Shown here one piece after another: positions 16,958 through 25,027 of a DNA stretch of 40,899 bases. The notes below the pieces were generated by a model. That model was not told where the DNA came from, searched no databases, and was given only the letters and a program-made list of their open reading frames with translations. Source of the DNA: Cryptosporangium phraense (GTDB lineage Bacteria > Actinomycetota > Actinomycetes > Mycobacteriales > Cryptosporangiaceae); NCBI RefSeq assembly GCF_006912135.1, contig NZ_VIRS01000052.1, forward strand, positions 1-40,899, read 5' to 3'. Position 1 is the first letter of the stretch. Each line of letters begins with the position of its first letter. The position numbers were made by a program, and so were the translations under genes.

Positions 16958-17104
16958 ATGATCGGTATTCTGCTCACCATCGTCGCGGCGATTCTGGTGA
17001 TTTTAGGGATCTTCCGCATTGTCCGGGGCGACCTCCTCTGGGGCATCGTCCTGATCATCGTCGGCCTGCTCGTGGGCCCCGGTGGTTACAGCATCTTCGG
17101 ATGA
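16958..17104 (+). CDS. Small membrane protein (48 residues)
   Basis: A short ORF beginning MIGILLTIVAAILVILGIF. It has two hydrophobic helices (about 2-20 and 26-40), a charged turn (RIVRGD) and a GPGGYS motif near the end. Many actinobacteria encode similar GPGG-ending two-helix peptides of unknown role. It lacks a strong ribosome-binding site (GAGGTG lies somewhat far upstream). The hydrophobic pattern and codon choice support it as real. It stands alone between the minus-strand hypothetical gene and the DUF3097 gene, and is followed by a perfect hairpin. Confidence 0.6.
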   Translation: MIGILLTIVAAILVILGIFRIVRGDLLWGIVLIIVGLLVGPGGYSIFG

Positions 17105-17176
17105 GGTGAGTCCTGGCGGCTCGGCGTAATCCGGTTGCCAGGACGAACCACCCCGCTCTACCAACCCCCCGTCAAC

Positions 17177-17208
17177 GATCCCCCGCGCGGCTCCTCGCTC
17201 GGGGGATC
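17177..17208 (+). promoter_or_regulatory. 9-bp perfect hairpin holding the DUF3097 ribosome-binding site
   Basis: GATCCCCCG (17177-17185) and CGGGGGATC (17200-17208) form a perfect stem around a 14-base loop. The second arm contains the GGGGG that is the only candidate Shine-Dalgarno for the ATG at 17213, so folding would hide it. It may double as a terminator for the 48-residue ORF, but there is no T-tract. Confidence 0.55.
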
Positions 17209-17212
17209 CCTT

Positions 17213-18052
17213 ATGTATAAGGTGCGGGCCGTGCGCAGCAAGGACTATCGCGAGGACGTTCTCGCCGGCGACTGGCGCAAGCGCCGCACGATCCCGACCG
17301 TCGAGGCCGAGCCCGACCTGGTGGTCGAGGAAGCCGCGTCCGGCTTCTGCGGTGCGGTGGTCGCGTGCGCCAAGGACGCGGTCACGCTCGAGGACCGCTT
17401 CGGCAACCGGCGGATGTTCCCGCTCGCCGCGGCCGGCTTCCTGATCGACGGCGAGGTCGTGACGCTCACCCGCCCGACGTCGGCGGCCGCGATCACCCCC
17501 CAGCGGACGGCCTCCGGGTCGGTCGCCGTGCCGGGGGTCAAAGCGAAGGTGGCCAAGGCCAGCCGCATCTACGTCGAGGGCGTGCACGACGCCGCACTCG
17601 TCGAGCGGGTCTGGGGTGAGGATCTGCGGATCGAGGGCGTCGTGGTCGAGCCTCTGCACGGCGTCGACGACCTGCCCGCGCTGATCCGCGACTTCGGCCC
17701 CGGCCCGGGCCGGAAACTCGGCGTGCTCGTCGACCACCTGGTGCCCGGTAGCAAGGAGAGCCGGATCGTCGCCGAGGTCAGCTCCCCGCACGTGCTCGTC
17801 ACCGGCCACCCCTTCGTCGATATCTGGGAGGCGGTTAAGCCGTCCGCGGTGGGGATCGCCGCGTGGCCGACCGTCCCCAAGGGCACGGACTGGAAGCAGG
17901 GCGTGTGCGACGCGCTCGGCGTCGGTGACCCGCAGGAGATGTGGAGGCGGGTGATCCGCAGCGTGAGCAGCTACGCGGACGTCGAGCCCGAGCTCCTGGG
18001 AGCCGTGGAACGGCTCATCGACCACGTGACCGCGGACGTGTACGGGGTCTGA
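17213..18052 (+). CDS. DUF3097 family protein
   Basis: A 279-residue cytosolic protein of the actinobacterial DUF3097 family, function unknown. It contains an N-terminal small domain (DWRKRRTIPTVEAEPDLVVE), a central IYVEGVHDAALVERVWG resembling the TOPRIM acidic motif (Glu in VEG), VDHLVPGSKESRI, and a C-terminal helical part. The toprim-like EGxxD arrangement is visible and suggests nucleic-acid binding or cleavage, but this is an inference. The ATG at 17213 is taken because GGGGG precedes it. An extended frame upstream crosses the hairpin and looks non-coding. Confidence 0.8.
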   Translation: MYKVRAVRSKDYREDVLAGDWRKRRTIPTVEAEPDLVVEEAASGFCGAVVACAKDAVTLEDRFGNRRMFPLAAAGFLIDGEVVTLTRPTSAAAITPQRTASGSVAVPGVKAKVAKASRIYVEGVHDAALVERVWGEDLRIEGVVVEPLHGVDDLPALIRDFGPGPGRKLGVLVDHLVPGSKESRIVAEVSSPHVLVTGHPFVDIWEAVKPSAVGIAAWPTVPKGTDWKQGVCDALGVGDPQEMWRRVIRSVSSYADVEPELLGAVERLIDHVTADVYGV

Positions 18053-18109
18053 ATTCAATTCGTTACACGCTGTCGCGCAGTACGTGCACCCGCGTGGGAT
18101 CCTTAATAC

Positions 18110-18544
18110 GTGAGTGCGTGGGTGATCTGGCTGATCGTCGCTGTCGGTCTGCTCGTCGCCGAGATGTTCTCTCTCGACCTCGTGCTGATCATGTTCGCCA
18201 GCGGCGCGCTGGCGGGCGCCATCGCCGCGGGCGCCGGGGCGCCCCTGCTGATCCAGGCGCTGGTGTTCGCGCTGATCTCGGTGGGGTCGCTGGCGGCGGT
18301 CCGGCCGATCGCGAAACGCCGGCTCGAGATCGCCAAAGATCCGGTCAAGCACGGGATCGACGCGGTGCGCGGCTCGGACGCGCTGGTCCTGCAGCAGGTC
18401 GACGAGCACCACGGCCTGGTCAAGATCGGCGGCGAGCAGTGGACCGCCCGCGCCTACGACAGCACCCAAGTCATCGAACCTGGCCAGACCGTCCAGGTCG
18501 TGGAAGTCAAGGGCGCAACCGCGCTCGTCTGGAGGGTGCCCTGA
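18110..18544 (+). CDS. NfeD-family membrane protein
   Basis: A 144-residue protein with two or three hydrophobic helices (about 3-75) and a C-terminal OB-fold-like NfeD domain (DALVLQQVDEHHGLVKIGGEQWTARA). NfeD proteins pair with SPFH/stomatin membrane proteins. Here the stop TGA shares one base with the stomatin ATG (TGATG), so the two are translated together. This matches mycobacterial Rv1487-Rv1488. The start is a GTG with GGGATCC upstream. The gene is separated from DUF3097 by 57 bases. Confidence 0.9.
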   Translation: MSAWVIWLIVAVGLLVAEMFSLDLVLIMFASGALAGAIAAGAGAPLLIQALVFALISVGSLAAVRPIAKRRLEIAKDPVKHGIDAVRGSDALVLQQVDEHHGLVKIGGEQWTARAYDSTQVIEPGQTVQVVEVKGATALVWRVP

Positions 18545-19614
18545 TGGACGCCGCAGTCCTGATAGTCGTCGCCGTCATCATTCTGCTGGTCCTGTTCGTG
18601 CTGGGCCGGGCAGTCCGAATCATTCCGCAGGCCCGGGCCGCGGTCGTCGAACGGCTGGGCCGCTACAGCCGGACGCTCTCGCCCGGGTTGACCGTCGTCG
18701 TCCCGGTCATCGACAAGGTGCGCCCGCTGATCGACCTGCGCGAGCAGGTCGTCTCGTTCCCGCCCCAGCCGGTGATCACCGAAGACAACCTCGTCGTGAA
18801 CATCGACACGGTGATCTACTTCCAGGTCACCGACCCGCGGGCCGCGACCTACGAGATCGCGAACTACATCCAGGCGATCGAGCAGCTCACGGTCACCACG
18901 CTCCGGAACGTCATCGGTGGCCTGAACCTCGAGGAGACGCTGACCAGCCGCGATCAGATCAACGGTCAGCTGCGCGGGGTGCTCGACGAGGCGACCGGCA
19001 AGTGGGGCATCCGGGTCAACCGGGTCGAGCTGAAGGCGATCGACCCGCCGCACTCGATCCAGGACTCGATGGAGAAGCAGATGCGCGCCGAGCGTGACCG
19101 GCGGGCCGCGATCCTGAACGCCGAGGGCGTCAAGCAGTCGCAGATCCTCACCGCCGAGGGCGAGAAGCAGTCGGCGATCCTCCGGGCCCAGGGTGACCGG
19201 GAGGCGCGGGTCCTGCAGGCCGAGGGCCAGGCGCGGGCGATCGAGACCGTGTTCGCGGCGATCCACGCCGGGAACCCGGACGAGAAGCTGCTGTCGTACC
19301 AGTACCTGCAGATGCTGCCGCAGATCGCGCAGGGCAGCGCGAACAAGGTGTGGATCGTGCCGGCCGAGCTGAACAAGGCGCTCGAGGGGTTCGGGCGTGC
19401 GTTCGTGCCGCCGGCGGGCGCGCCGTCGCAGAACGGACTGCCGCCCAAGGCGCCGACGGCCCCCGTGCCCCCGGCACCGCCGGCTCCGCCCGCGGTCGCG
19501 ACGCCGGAGCAGACGGCCGCGGCCGAGGCGGCGGCCGAGGCCGCTGCCCGTGAGGCCCAGCAGGCCGTGAACGACGCGGCCAGCAGCACGCCCGGCGGCG
19601 AACGCCCGCTCTGA
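18544..19614 (+). CDS. SPFH/stomatin-family membrane protein
   Basis: A 356-residue protein with one N-terminal membrane helix (about 4-24), an SPFH/band 7 domain (VVERLGRYSRTLSPGL, then LREQVVSFPPQPVITEDN) and an Ala/Glu/Arg-rich coiled coil containing repeated LxAEGxKQS motifs. It ends in a Pro/Ala-rich low-complexity tail from about residue 290. Such proteins oligomerise into ring-like assemblies at membrane microdomains. Co-translation with NfeD supports a shared complex. The tail is longer than in many homologues and likely disordered. Confidence 0.92.
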   Translation: MDAAVLIVVAVIILLVLFVLGRAVRIIPQARAAVVERLGRYSRTLSPGLTVVVPVIDKVRPLIDLREQVVSFPPQPVITEDNLVVNIDTVIYFQVTDPRAATYEIANYIQAIEQLTVTTLRNVIGGLNLEETLTSRDQINGQLRGVLDEATGKWGIRVNRVELKAIDPPHSIQDSMEKQMRAERDRRAAILNAEGVKQSQILTAEGEKQSAILRAQGDREARVLQAEGQARAIETVFAAIHAGNPDEKLLSYQYLQMLPQIAQGSANKVWIVPAELNKALEGFGRAFVPPAGAPSQNGLPPKAPTAPVPPAPPAPPAVATPEQTAAAEAAAEAAAREAQQAVNDAASSTPGGERPL

Positions 19615-19620
19615 GAGGGA

Positions 19621-19667
19621 TGCCCGCGGCGGCGGGCACCCGGTCGGCGGCCTCGCCGCCGACCGGG
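19621..19667. terminator. Two hairpins between convergent genes
   Basis: A TGCCCGC...GCGGGCA hairpin is followed by a 12-bp perfect stem (19639-19650 with 19656-19667) around CCTCG. They sit between the convergent stomatin and MFS genes and probably act as a bidirectional terminator, although no T-tract follows. Confidence 0.6.
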
Positions 19668-19669
19668 CC

Positions 19670-20881
19670 TCACGCCGCCGCGGGCTCGGGCTCGCGGCGG
19701 CGGAGGTTGTGGACGCCCGGCACGGCCGCGGCGATCAGGGCCGCCGCCAACGCCAGAACCGCCGCGCCGAGCAGCGTCGGGGTGGTGCCGGCGCTCTCGG
19801 CGATCGGGCCGGCCGCGATTTCGCCGACCGGAATCGCCAGGAAAGACCCGAGCATGTCGTACGAGTAGACCCGGGCCAGCTTCTCGGCCGGAACGTTGGC
19901 CTGCATCGTCGTCTCCCAGGCCACCCCGAACTGCTCGACGCCGACGCCCGAGAGCAGCCCGAGCACGATCAGGACGCCCAGATGCGGGGCGAGCGCGAGC
20001 CCGGCCGGGAGCCCTGCGAACAGCGCCATGCACAGCATCCCGACGAGCAGCGGACGCCGGGCCCGCGAGCGGATCGCGAGCACGCTGCCGAGCACCATCC
20101 CGGCGGTCTCCGAGGCCAGCACCAGCCCCCAGCCGCCGCGCCCGATCGTGTGGTCGGCGACCACCGGCCCGAGCACCAGCATCGCGCCGAACGCGGTGTT
20201 GATGACCGAGAACGCGGCGACGACGACCCACAGCCAGGTCCGGGACCAGAACTCGCTCCAGCCTTCGCGCAGGTCGCCGAGGATGCTTTCGCTTTGTGCG
20301 GCGGCCACCGGCTGCACTGTGAGGGCCGCGAACACCGCGCCGGCGATCAGGAACGACAGCGCGTCCACGGCCAGGCCCCAGCCCGGCCCGATGACCGCGA
20401 CGACGGCCCCGCCGGCCGCGGCCCCGACGACGTTCGTCCCGTTCGCGCCGAGCCGCAGCAGCGCGTTGGCCTGCTGCCGGACGTCCGGCGGGACGGTCTG
20501 CGGGGTGAGGGCGGCCGACGCCGGCTGGCTGAGCGCGGCCAGCGAGCCGTTGAGCACCGAGAGCGCGATCAGCGCCGGGACGTGCGCGGTGCCGGTGAGG
20601 ACGAGCGCGGCGACCGTCGCCTGGGTCAGCGCGCTGAGCACGTTCGACCCGACGAGCACCAGCGGGCGCGGGAGCCGATCGGCCACGACGCCCCCGACCA
20701 GCACGAACGCGACGTTGGCCAGCGAGCGCGCGCCGACGATCAGCCCCAGGGCGGACGCCGACCCGGTGAGGTCGAGCACCGCGAACGCCAGAGCCAGCGG
20801 CGCGACCGCGTTGCCGAGCGTGTTGATCGTGCGGGCGGCGAGGAGCAGCCGGAAGGCCGGGTGCCGGAGCGGGGCGGTCAC
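19670..20881 (-). CDS. MFS transporter
   Basis: A 403-residue major facilitator protein with about 12 hydrophobic segments. The motif region between helices 2 and 3 reads VVADRLPRPLVL (similar to GxxaDrxgrr). The start is a GTG overlapping the stop of the ArsR-like gene (GTGA); the upstream frame extension is shadow. It resembles drug-efflux permeases of the enterobactin-exporter/DHA3 type. Coupling to a winged-helix repressor suggests that the repressor controls export of its own ligand. The substrate is unknown. Confidence 0.85.
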   Translation of the reverse strand: MTAPLRHPAFRLLLAARTINTLGNAVAPLALAFAVLDLTGSASALGLIVGARSLANVAFVLVGGVVADRLPRPLVLVGSNVLSALTQATVAALVLTGTAHVPALIALSVLNGSLAALSQPASAALTPQTVPPDVRQQANALLRLGANGTNVVGAAAGGAVVAVIGPGWGLAVDALSFLIAGAVFAALTVQPVAAAQSESILGDLREGWSEFWSRTWLWVVVAAFSVINTAFGAMLVLGPVVADHTIGRGGWGLVLASETAGMVLGSVLAIRSRARRPLLVGMLCMALFAGLPAGLALAPHLGVLIVLGLLSGVGVEQFGVAWETTMQANVPAEKLARVYSYDMLGSFLAIPVGEIAAGPIAESAGTTPTLLGAAVLALAAALIAAAVPGVHNLRRREPEPAAA

Positions 20882-21426
20882 CGGTCCTGCGCCGGTTGCC
20901 GGTCGACCATCGGGAAGAGCGCGATGGTGGCATTGACGTGCACCGTGCCGGGAGAGCGCGGTGGTTTCGCGGCTCGGTGCAGGAGCAGCGAAGCCTCTCG
21001 GACCGTGTCCACGACCGCGTCCCAGTCCTCTGGCGTCACCCACAGTTCAGCGTCGGTCTGGGCGCCCCGGCCCTCCGGCGCGAGCAGGCCGGCCCGCCGG
21101 CTCAGCTCCTCGGCCAACACCAGGAAGACGCCGCGCGAGGCCTCGACCGGCCGGTTGCGGCCGCCGGTGCGGGGCTCGCGCTCGGCGTCGTAGCGGTACC
21201 GCTTGCTGCCGCCCCGGCCCGGGCCGCCCTCGTGCTCGACGACGACCGCCGGGAGGATCAGCAGCTTGCGGAGGTGGTAGCTCGCGTTGGCGTGGGTGAT
21301 GCCGAGCTCCTGCGCGACCTCGGTGGCGGTCATCGGAGCGCCGGTGAGCAGCGACAGGATCCGCAGACGCAACGGATGAGCTGCCGCGCGGAGCGCAGCA
21401 ACCCGATCCGGGGTTTCCGACGACAT
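20878..21426 (-). CDS. ArsR-like winged-helix regulator
   Basis: A 182-residue protein with an N-terminal ArsR/HTH_20-type domain: LRAAAHPLRLRILSLLTG, then MTATEVAQELGITHANASYH as the recognition helix-turn-helix and LRKLLI before the wing. The C-terminal half (about 95-175) is helical and probably binds a ligand or dimerises. It lacks the CxC of metal sensors, so it is not a metal repressor. It is the first gene of a pair with the MFS transporter. The ATG at 21426 is chosen; a GTG ten codons upstream is an alternative, and no clear ribosome-binding site separates them. Confidence 0.85.
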   Translation of the reverse strand: MSSETPDRVAALRAAAHPLRLRILSLLTGAPMTATEVAQELGITHANASYHLRKLLILPAVVVEHEGGPGRGGSKRYRYDAEREPRTGGRNRPVEASRGVFLVLAEELSRRAGLLAPEGRGAQTDAELWVTPEDWDAVVDTVREASLLLHRAAKPPRSPGTVHVNATIALFPMVDRQPAQDR

Positions 21427-21529
21427 GGTGGATACTCTGCCAGTCGCGTCAAACACTTATTGGAAACTCTCGACGGGCGCGCATCCCGGCCGGCGGCCCG
21501 AGCGACGACCGGGCTGTCGCTCGGACGAG

Positions 21530-22186
21530 CTACACGGTCACCAGGCCGGTTCGGTAGGCGTAGACGACGGCCTGGACCCGGTCGCGGAGATCGAGCTTGG
21601 TGAGGATCCGCGACACGTACGTCTTCACGGTCTCCGGGCTGATCACCAACTCGGCCGCGATCTCGGCATTGGACATGCCCTGTGCGATCAGCGTCAGCAC
21701 CTCGGTCTCGCGCGGAGCGAGCGCCTCGACCCGGGCGGCCGGCTGGTCGGCCGGGCGCAGCCGTTCGCCGAAGTGGCCGATCAACCGGCGGGTGACCGCG
21801 GGGGAGACCAGCGCCTCACCGGCCGCGATCGTCCGCACCGCGCCGACCAGCTCGGCCGGCGGCGCGTCCTTGAGCAGGAAGCCCGCGGCACCGGCCCGGA
21901 TCGCCTCGTACACGTACTCGTCGAGGTTGAACGTGGTCACGACCAGCACCTTCGTCGGCTCGTCGACGTCCGGGCCGGCGAGCCGGCGGGTGGCCTCGAT
22001 CCCGTCGAGCACCGGCATCCGGATGTCCATCACGACGACGTCCGGCCGCAGCTCACCGGCGAGCCTCACCGCCTCGGAACCGTCCCCGGCCTCGCCGACC
22101 ACCTCCAGGTCGGGCATCGCGTCGAAGATCGTCACGTACCCGGTGCGGATCAGCGCCTGGTCGTCGGCCACGAGCACCCGCGTCAC
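21530..22186 (-). CDS. NarL/LuxR-family response regulator
   Basis: A 218-residue response regulator. The receiver domain carries the acidic pair in VADDQ, the phosphoacceptor Asp in VVMDIRMP, Thr in VVTTF and Lys in LLKDAPP. The C-terminal HTH contains LAPRETEVLTLIAQGMSNAEI and VKTYVSRIL. The GTG start overlaps the stop of the kinase gene by four bases (GTGA), so it is the second member of a two-component pair. Regulated genes are unknown. The nearest candidates are its own operon or the flanking MFS gene. Confidence 0.93.
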   Translation of the reverse strand: MTRVLVADDQALIRTGYVTIFDAMPDLEVVGEAGDGSEAVRLAGELRPDVVVMDIRMPVLDGIEATRRLAGPDVDEPTKVLVVTTFNLDEYVYEAIRAGAAGFLLKDAPPAELVGAVRTIAAGEALVSPAVTRRLIGHFGERLRPADQPAARVEALAPRETEVLTLIAQGMSNAEIAAELVISPETVKTYVSRILTKLDLRDRVQAVVYAYRTGLVTV

Positions 22187-23382
22187 GCGTCTGTCCCAGC
22201 CGGAATCGGGCCGGTGGGGATCGAGGCTCGAACCCGGAACCCGCCGTCCGCCGTCGGCCCGGCGTCGAACTCGCCGCCGAACACGCTCACCCGCTCCTTC
22301 AGCCCGGTCAGTCCGCGACCGTTGCGCACGGCTCCGCCCTTCATCGTCGTGGATCCCTCGGTGGCCACCTCGACCGCGATGCGGTCGTCGCCGTGGTCGA
22401 CGCGCACCGCCGTCGGGCGTCCGTTCGCGTACTTGACCGCGTTCGTCAGCGCCTCCTGCACCACCCGGTAGACGGCCAGGTCGACGCCTCCGCCGGTCGG
22501 CCGGGGGACGCCGTGCTCGGCCCACTCCACCGGTTGCCCCATCGCGCGCGTGCGTTCGACCAGGTCCTCGAGCTTTCCGACGGCCGGCTGCCGCTCCGCT
22601 CCGTCGGCCGGGTCGAGCACCTGGAGCAGGTGGCGCAGCTCGGTCAGCGCCGCGCGTCCGGTGCCGCTGACCGTACTCAGGCCCTCTTTGGCCTTGGCCG
22701 GGGCCGCGTCGATCAGGAACCCGGCCGCGTCGGCCTGCACCACCATCGCGGTGACGTGATGGGTGACGACGTCGTGCAGCTCACGCGCGATCACCGAGCG
22801 CTCGGTCGCCAGCGCGGACTCGACGCTGGCCCGGCGCAGCGCCTCGGCGGTGTCGCGCTGGCGGCGCATCCAGTCGCCGGCGGCCCAGAACACGACCAGC
22901 ACGACGAAGAACGTCACGTACGCGAACGGGCTCTCGGGGGAGCCGGCCGCGTGCAGCAGCAGCGCGATCCCGGCGTAGACCACGGCGCCGCCGATCGCCA
23001 GCGCCCGCCGGTGCCGCACCTGGTAGGCGCCCAGGCTGTACAGCGCGATGATCACGGCCAGGCTGGCCGACGACCGCGGGTAGGCCAGCGCCTGGTGCAC
23101 GGCGATCGCGGCGACGATCAGCACCGCGCACGGAATCGGCGCGACCCGGCGCAGCACCAGCGGCAGGCACTGGGCGACGATCAGCACGACGCCGAACGCG
23201 TCGAGCGCCCGGCGGTCGGGGAACTCGGCCAGGTCCATGCCCAGGCCGGCCGAGGTCGGCGCGAACGCGATGACCAGCAGCACCGCGACGAGCACGGCGT
23301 CACGGACCACGACGTCGACGCTGCGCCACCGGTCGAGGAGCGGACGCAGGCCCGGCTCGATCATGCCCGGCAGCATAGTCAT
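22183..23382 (-). CDS. NarL-type sensor histidine kinase
   Basis: A 399-residue kinase with about five to six N-terminal membrane helices and no large sensor domain, then a HisKA_3 dimerisation helix containing the phosphorylated His in ARELHDVVTHH. The HATPase N-box is EALTNAVKYANG and the G-box region is NGRGLTGLKERV. This is the intramembrane-sensing type common in actinobacteria. It overlaps both neighbours by four bases: the upstream mycothiol-isomerase-like gene (ATGA) and the downstream regulator (GTGA). Met1, Met3 and Met7 are all possible starts. Confidence 0.92.
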   Translation of the reverse strand: MTMLPGMIEPGLRPLLDRWRSVDVVVRDAVLVAVLLVIAFAPTSAGLGMDLAEFPDRRALDAFGVVLIVAQCLPLVLRRVAPIPCAVLIVAAIAVHQALAYPRSSASLAVIIALYSLGAYQVRHRRALAIGGAVVYAGIALLLHAAGSPESPFAYVTFFVVLVVFWAAGDWMRRQRDTAEALRRASVESALATERSVIARELHDVVTHHVTAMVVQADAAGFLIDAAPAKAKEGLSTVSGTGRAALTELRHLLQVLDPADGAERQPAVGKLEDLVERTRAMGQPVEWAEHGVPRPTGGGVDLAVYRVVQEALTNAVKYANGRPTAVRVDHGDDRIAVEVATEGSTTMKGGAVRNGRGLTGLKERVSVFGGEFDAGPTADGGFRVRASIPTGPIPAGTDA

Positions 23383-24029
23383 CCGAGCAAAGGGAACCCC
23401 GGCAGGTCGGTCGGGATCCGACCGGACCCCGCGAGCGCGTACGTCTCGTCGTCCCAGTCGTGCGGGCGGGTGGGGTCACCGCGCAGGTCGTCCAGTGTGG
23501 TCGCGATCAGCGCGAGCGCGTTCGCCGGCGGCCGGGGCAGGCCGGGCAGGTCGACGAGGACGTCCAGGTGGTGCAGCGCGATCTCGACGACCCAGGTCGC
23601 GATGAAGTCGCCGACCGGCAGGATCTGGTCCTGGAACTCGATCCGCCCGTCACCGGCCAGGGCGACGAACCGCCGGGCCGCGTCGACGGTCGGCCGGACG
23701 TGCCCGATCAGCCCGGACGGCTTCGCGTAGGCCGACGAGACCAGCCGGACGAACCGCGCTTGGGCGACGTCCCGGGCGGGGTCGGCCGCCGGGCGGTGAC
23801 GCCAGTACGAGACGAAGTCGGTGTCGGCCGGGGCGTCGGTGGGGTACGCGAAGCCGGTGATCATCTCGGCCAGGCCCAGGTGCAGGTGCGCGATCACGTC
23901 GCACACCTGCCAGCCGGAGCACCGGCTGCGCGCGAGCTGCTGGACGTCGGTGATCTCGGCCAGCAGCGTGTCGAAGCGGGCGGCCGCCGCGTCGAAGGCG
24001 TCCTGGGCGTCCCGGAGTGCGACGGTCAT
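23379..24029 (-). CDS. Mycothiol-dependent maleylpyruvate-isomerase-like protein
   Basis: A 216-residue protein of the MDMPI_N/DinB_2 fold, a metal-binding four-helix bundle often using mycothiol. Visible features are CSGWQVCDVIAHL near residue 45, which supplies one metal His, and VEIALHHLDVLVDLPG, which supplies the others, the standard positions in TIGR03083-type proteins. The true reaction in this subgroup is generally unknown. It lies between a short-chain dehydrogenase and the sensor kinase, overlapping both by four bases, so all four are probably one transcript starting at the TetR-controlled promoter. Confidence 0.8.
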   Translation of the reverse strand: MTVALRDAQDAFDAAAARFDTLLAEITDVQQLARSRCSGWQVCDVIAHLHLGLAEMITGFAYPTDAPADTDFVSYWRHRPAADPARDVAQARFVRLVSSAYAKPSGLIGHVRPTVDAARRFVALAGDGRIEFQDQILPVGDFIATWVVEIALHHLDVLVDLPGLPRPPANALALIATTLDDLRGDPTRPHDWDDETYALAGSGRIPTDLPGFPLLG

Positions 24030-24946
24030 GCCGCCGTCGGTACCCGGTACCGCACGCCGGTAAGCCGCTCCGACACCGTCCAGAGGCGACGCTGGTCGTC
24101 CTCGTCGTACGACCGGTCGCTGGACCGGACGACCTCGGGGTGACCGGTGAAGCCCAACCGGCCCGGAGGGCCGACGTACTCGCCGCCGCGCAGATCCGGG
24201 TCGGTACCGGCGCGGACGGCCGCGAGCGCGCCGACCTCGGCCGGCTGGAGCAGCCAGCCGTTGAGCGCCCGGAGCCGGGGCGACGCGATGGCCCGCTGCC
24301 ACGGGCGCATGTGACGCATGAACTCGGTGTGGGCGTTGCCGGGGTGAGCGGCGACCGCGATCGTGGCGGTGCCGGCCAACCGTCGGTTCAGTTCGTAGGT
24401 GAAGAGCAGGTTGGCCAGCTTGGACTGGAAGTACGCCTCGGGGAGCGAGTGCTTCCGTTCCAGCTGGAGGTCGTCCCAGTGCAGGTGGCCGCGTTTGTGG
24501 CCGAGGCTGCTGACCGTGACGATCCGGGAGCCCGGGGCGGCGAGCAGGGGCTCGAGAAGCAGGCCGGTGAGCGCGTAGTGGCCGAGATGGTTGGTGCCGA
24601 GGTGGATCTCGAAGCCGTCCGCGGTCGGGCCGGCCGGGGACATGCCGACCCCCGCGTTGTTGATCAGCAGATCGATCCGCGGGTAGCGCCCGCGGAGGAT
24701 CTCGGCCGCGGCCCGCACCGAGGCGAGCGACGCGAGATCGAGGGCCACGGTGGAGGTCAGCGCCCCATGGGCGGCGAGGCGGGCGGCGGCTGCTTCGGCC
24801 TTGGCCTCGTCTCGGCAGGCCAGGACCACCTCGGCGCCGTGGTCGGCCAGCAGGCGGGCGGTCTCGTGGCCCAGGCCGGCGTTCGCGCCGGTCACGACCG
24901 CGATGCGGCCGGTCAGGTCGGGGATCTGGGTGGCGGTCCAACGCAT
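24026..24946 (-). CDS. Short-chain dehydrogenase (retinol-dehydrogenase-like)
   Basis: A 306-residue SDR with TGANAGLG for cofactor binding near residue 20, ACRD as expected for NADP preference, NNAGV, catalytic Ser in VSSLG, and the YFQSK Tyr/Lys pair. The length and C-terminal substrate region match the oxidoreductases annotated as retinol-dehydrogenase-like in actinobacteria. The natural substrate is unknown. GGAGG precedes the ATG. It is first in a likely four-gene operon with the isomerase-like protein and the two-component system. Its promoter region contains two palindromes probably bound by the divergent TetR regulator. Confidence 0.9.
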   Translation of the reverse strand: MRWTATQIPDLTGRIAVVTGANAGLGHETARLLADHGAEVVLACRDEAKAEAAAARLAAHGALTSTVALDLASLASVRAAAEILRGRYPRIDLLINNAGVGMSPAGPTADGFEIHLGTNHLGHYALTGLLLEPLLAAPGSRIVTVSSLGHKRGHLHWDDLQLERKHSLPEAYFQSKLANLLFTYELNRRLAGTATIAVAAHPGNAHTEFMRHMRPWQRAIASPRLRALNGWLLQPAEVGALAAVRAGTDPDLRGGEYVGPPGRLGFTGHPEVVRSSDRSYDEDDQRRLWTVSERLTGVRYRVPTAA

Positions 24947-24965
24947 GACGTCCTCCGGCTAGAAT

Positions 24966-24981
24966 CGGGATGTCCGTCCCG
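24966..24981. promoter_or_regulatory. Operator palindrome 1 (CGGGATGTCCGTCCCG)
   Basis: An imperfect 16-bp palindrome of the same consensus as the second copy 28 bp away, near the probable transcription start for the short-chain dehydrogenase gene. It is a probable site for the divergent TetR protein. Confidence 0.7.
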
Positions 24982-24987
24982 CTTACG

Positions 24988-25017
24988 ACGATCCGGGATG
25001 GCCATCCCGTTTGTCAA
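24988..25017 (-). promoter_or_regulatory. Promoter for the SDR operon with operator in its spacer
   Basis: On the minus strand a perfect TTGACA (25017-25012) is followed, 18 bases later, by GATCGT (24993-24988). The perfect 16-bp palindrome fills the spacer, the classical location for a repressor site. Confidence 0.55.
24994..25009. promoter_or_regulatory. Operator palindrome 2 (CGGGATGGCCATCCCG)
   Basis: A perfect 16-bp palindrome, 28 bp centre-to-centre from palindrome 1. It lies between the -35 and -10 elements proposed for the short-chain dehydrogenase promoter and just before the TetR start at 25028. Confidence 0.75.
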
Positions 25018-25027
25018 GGGGGACGTC

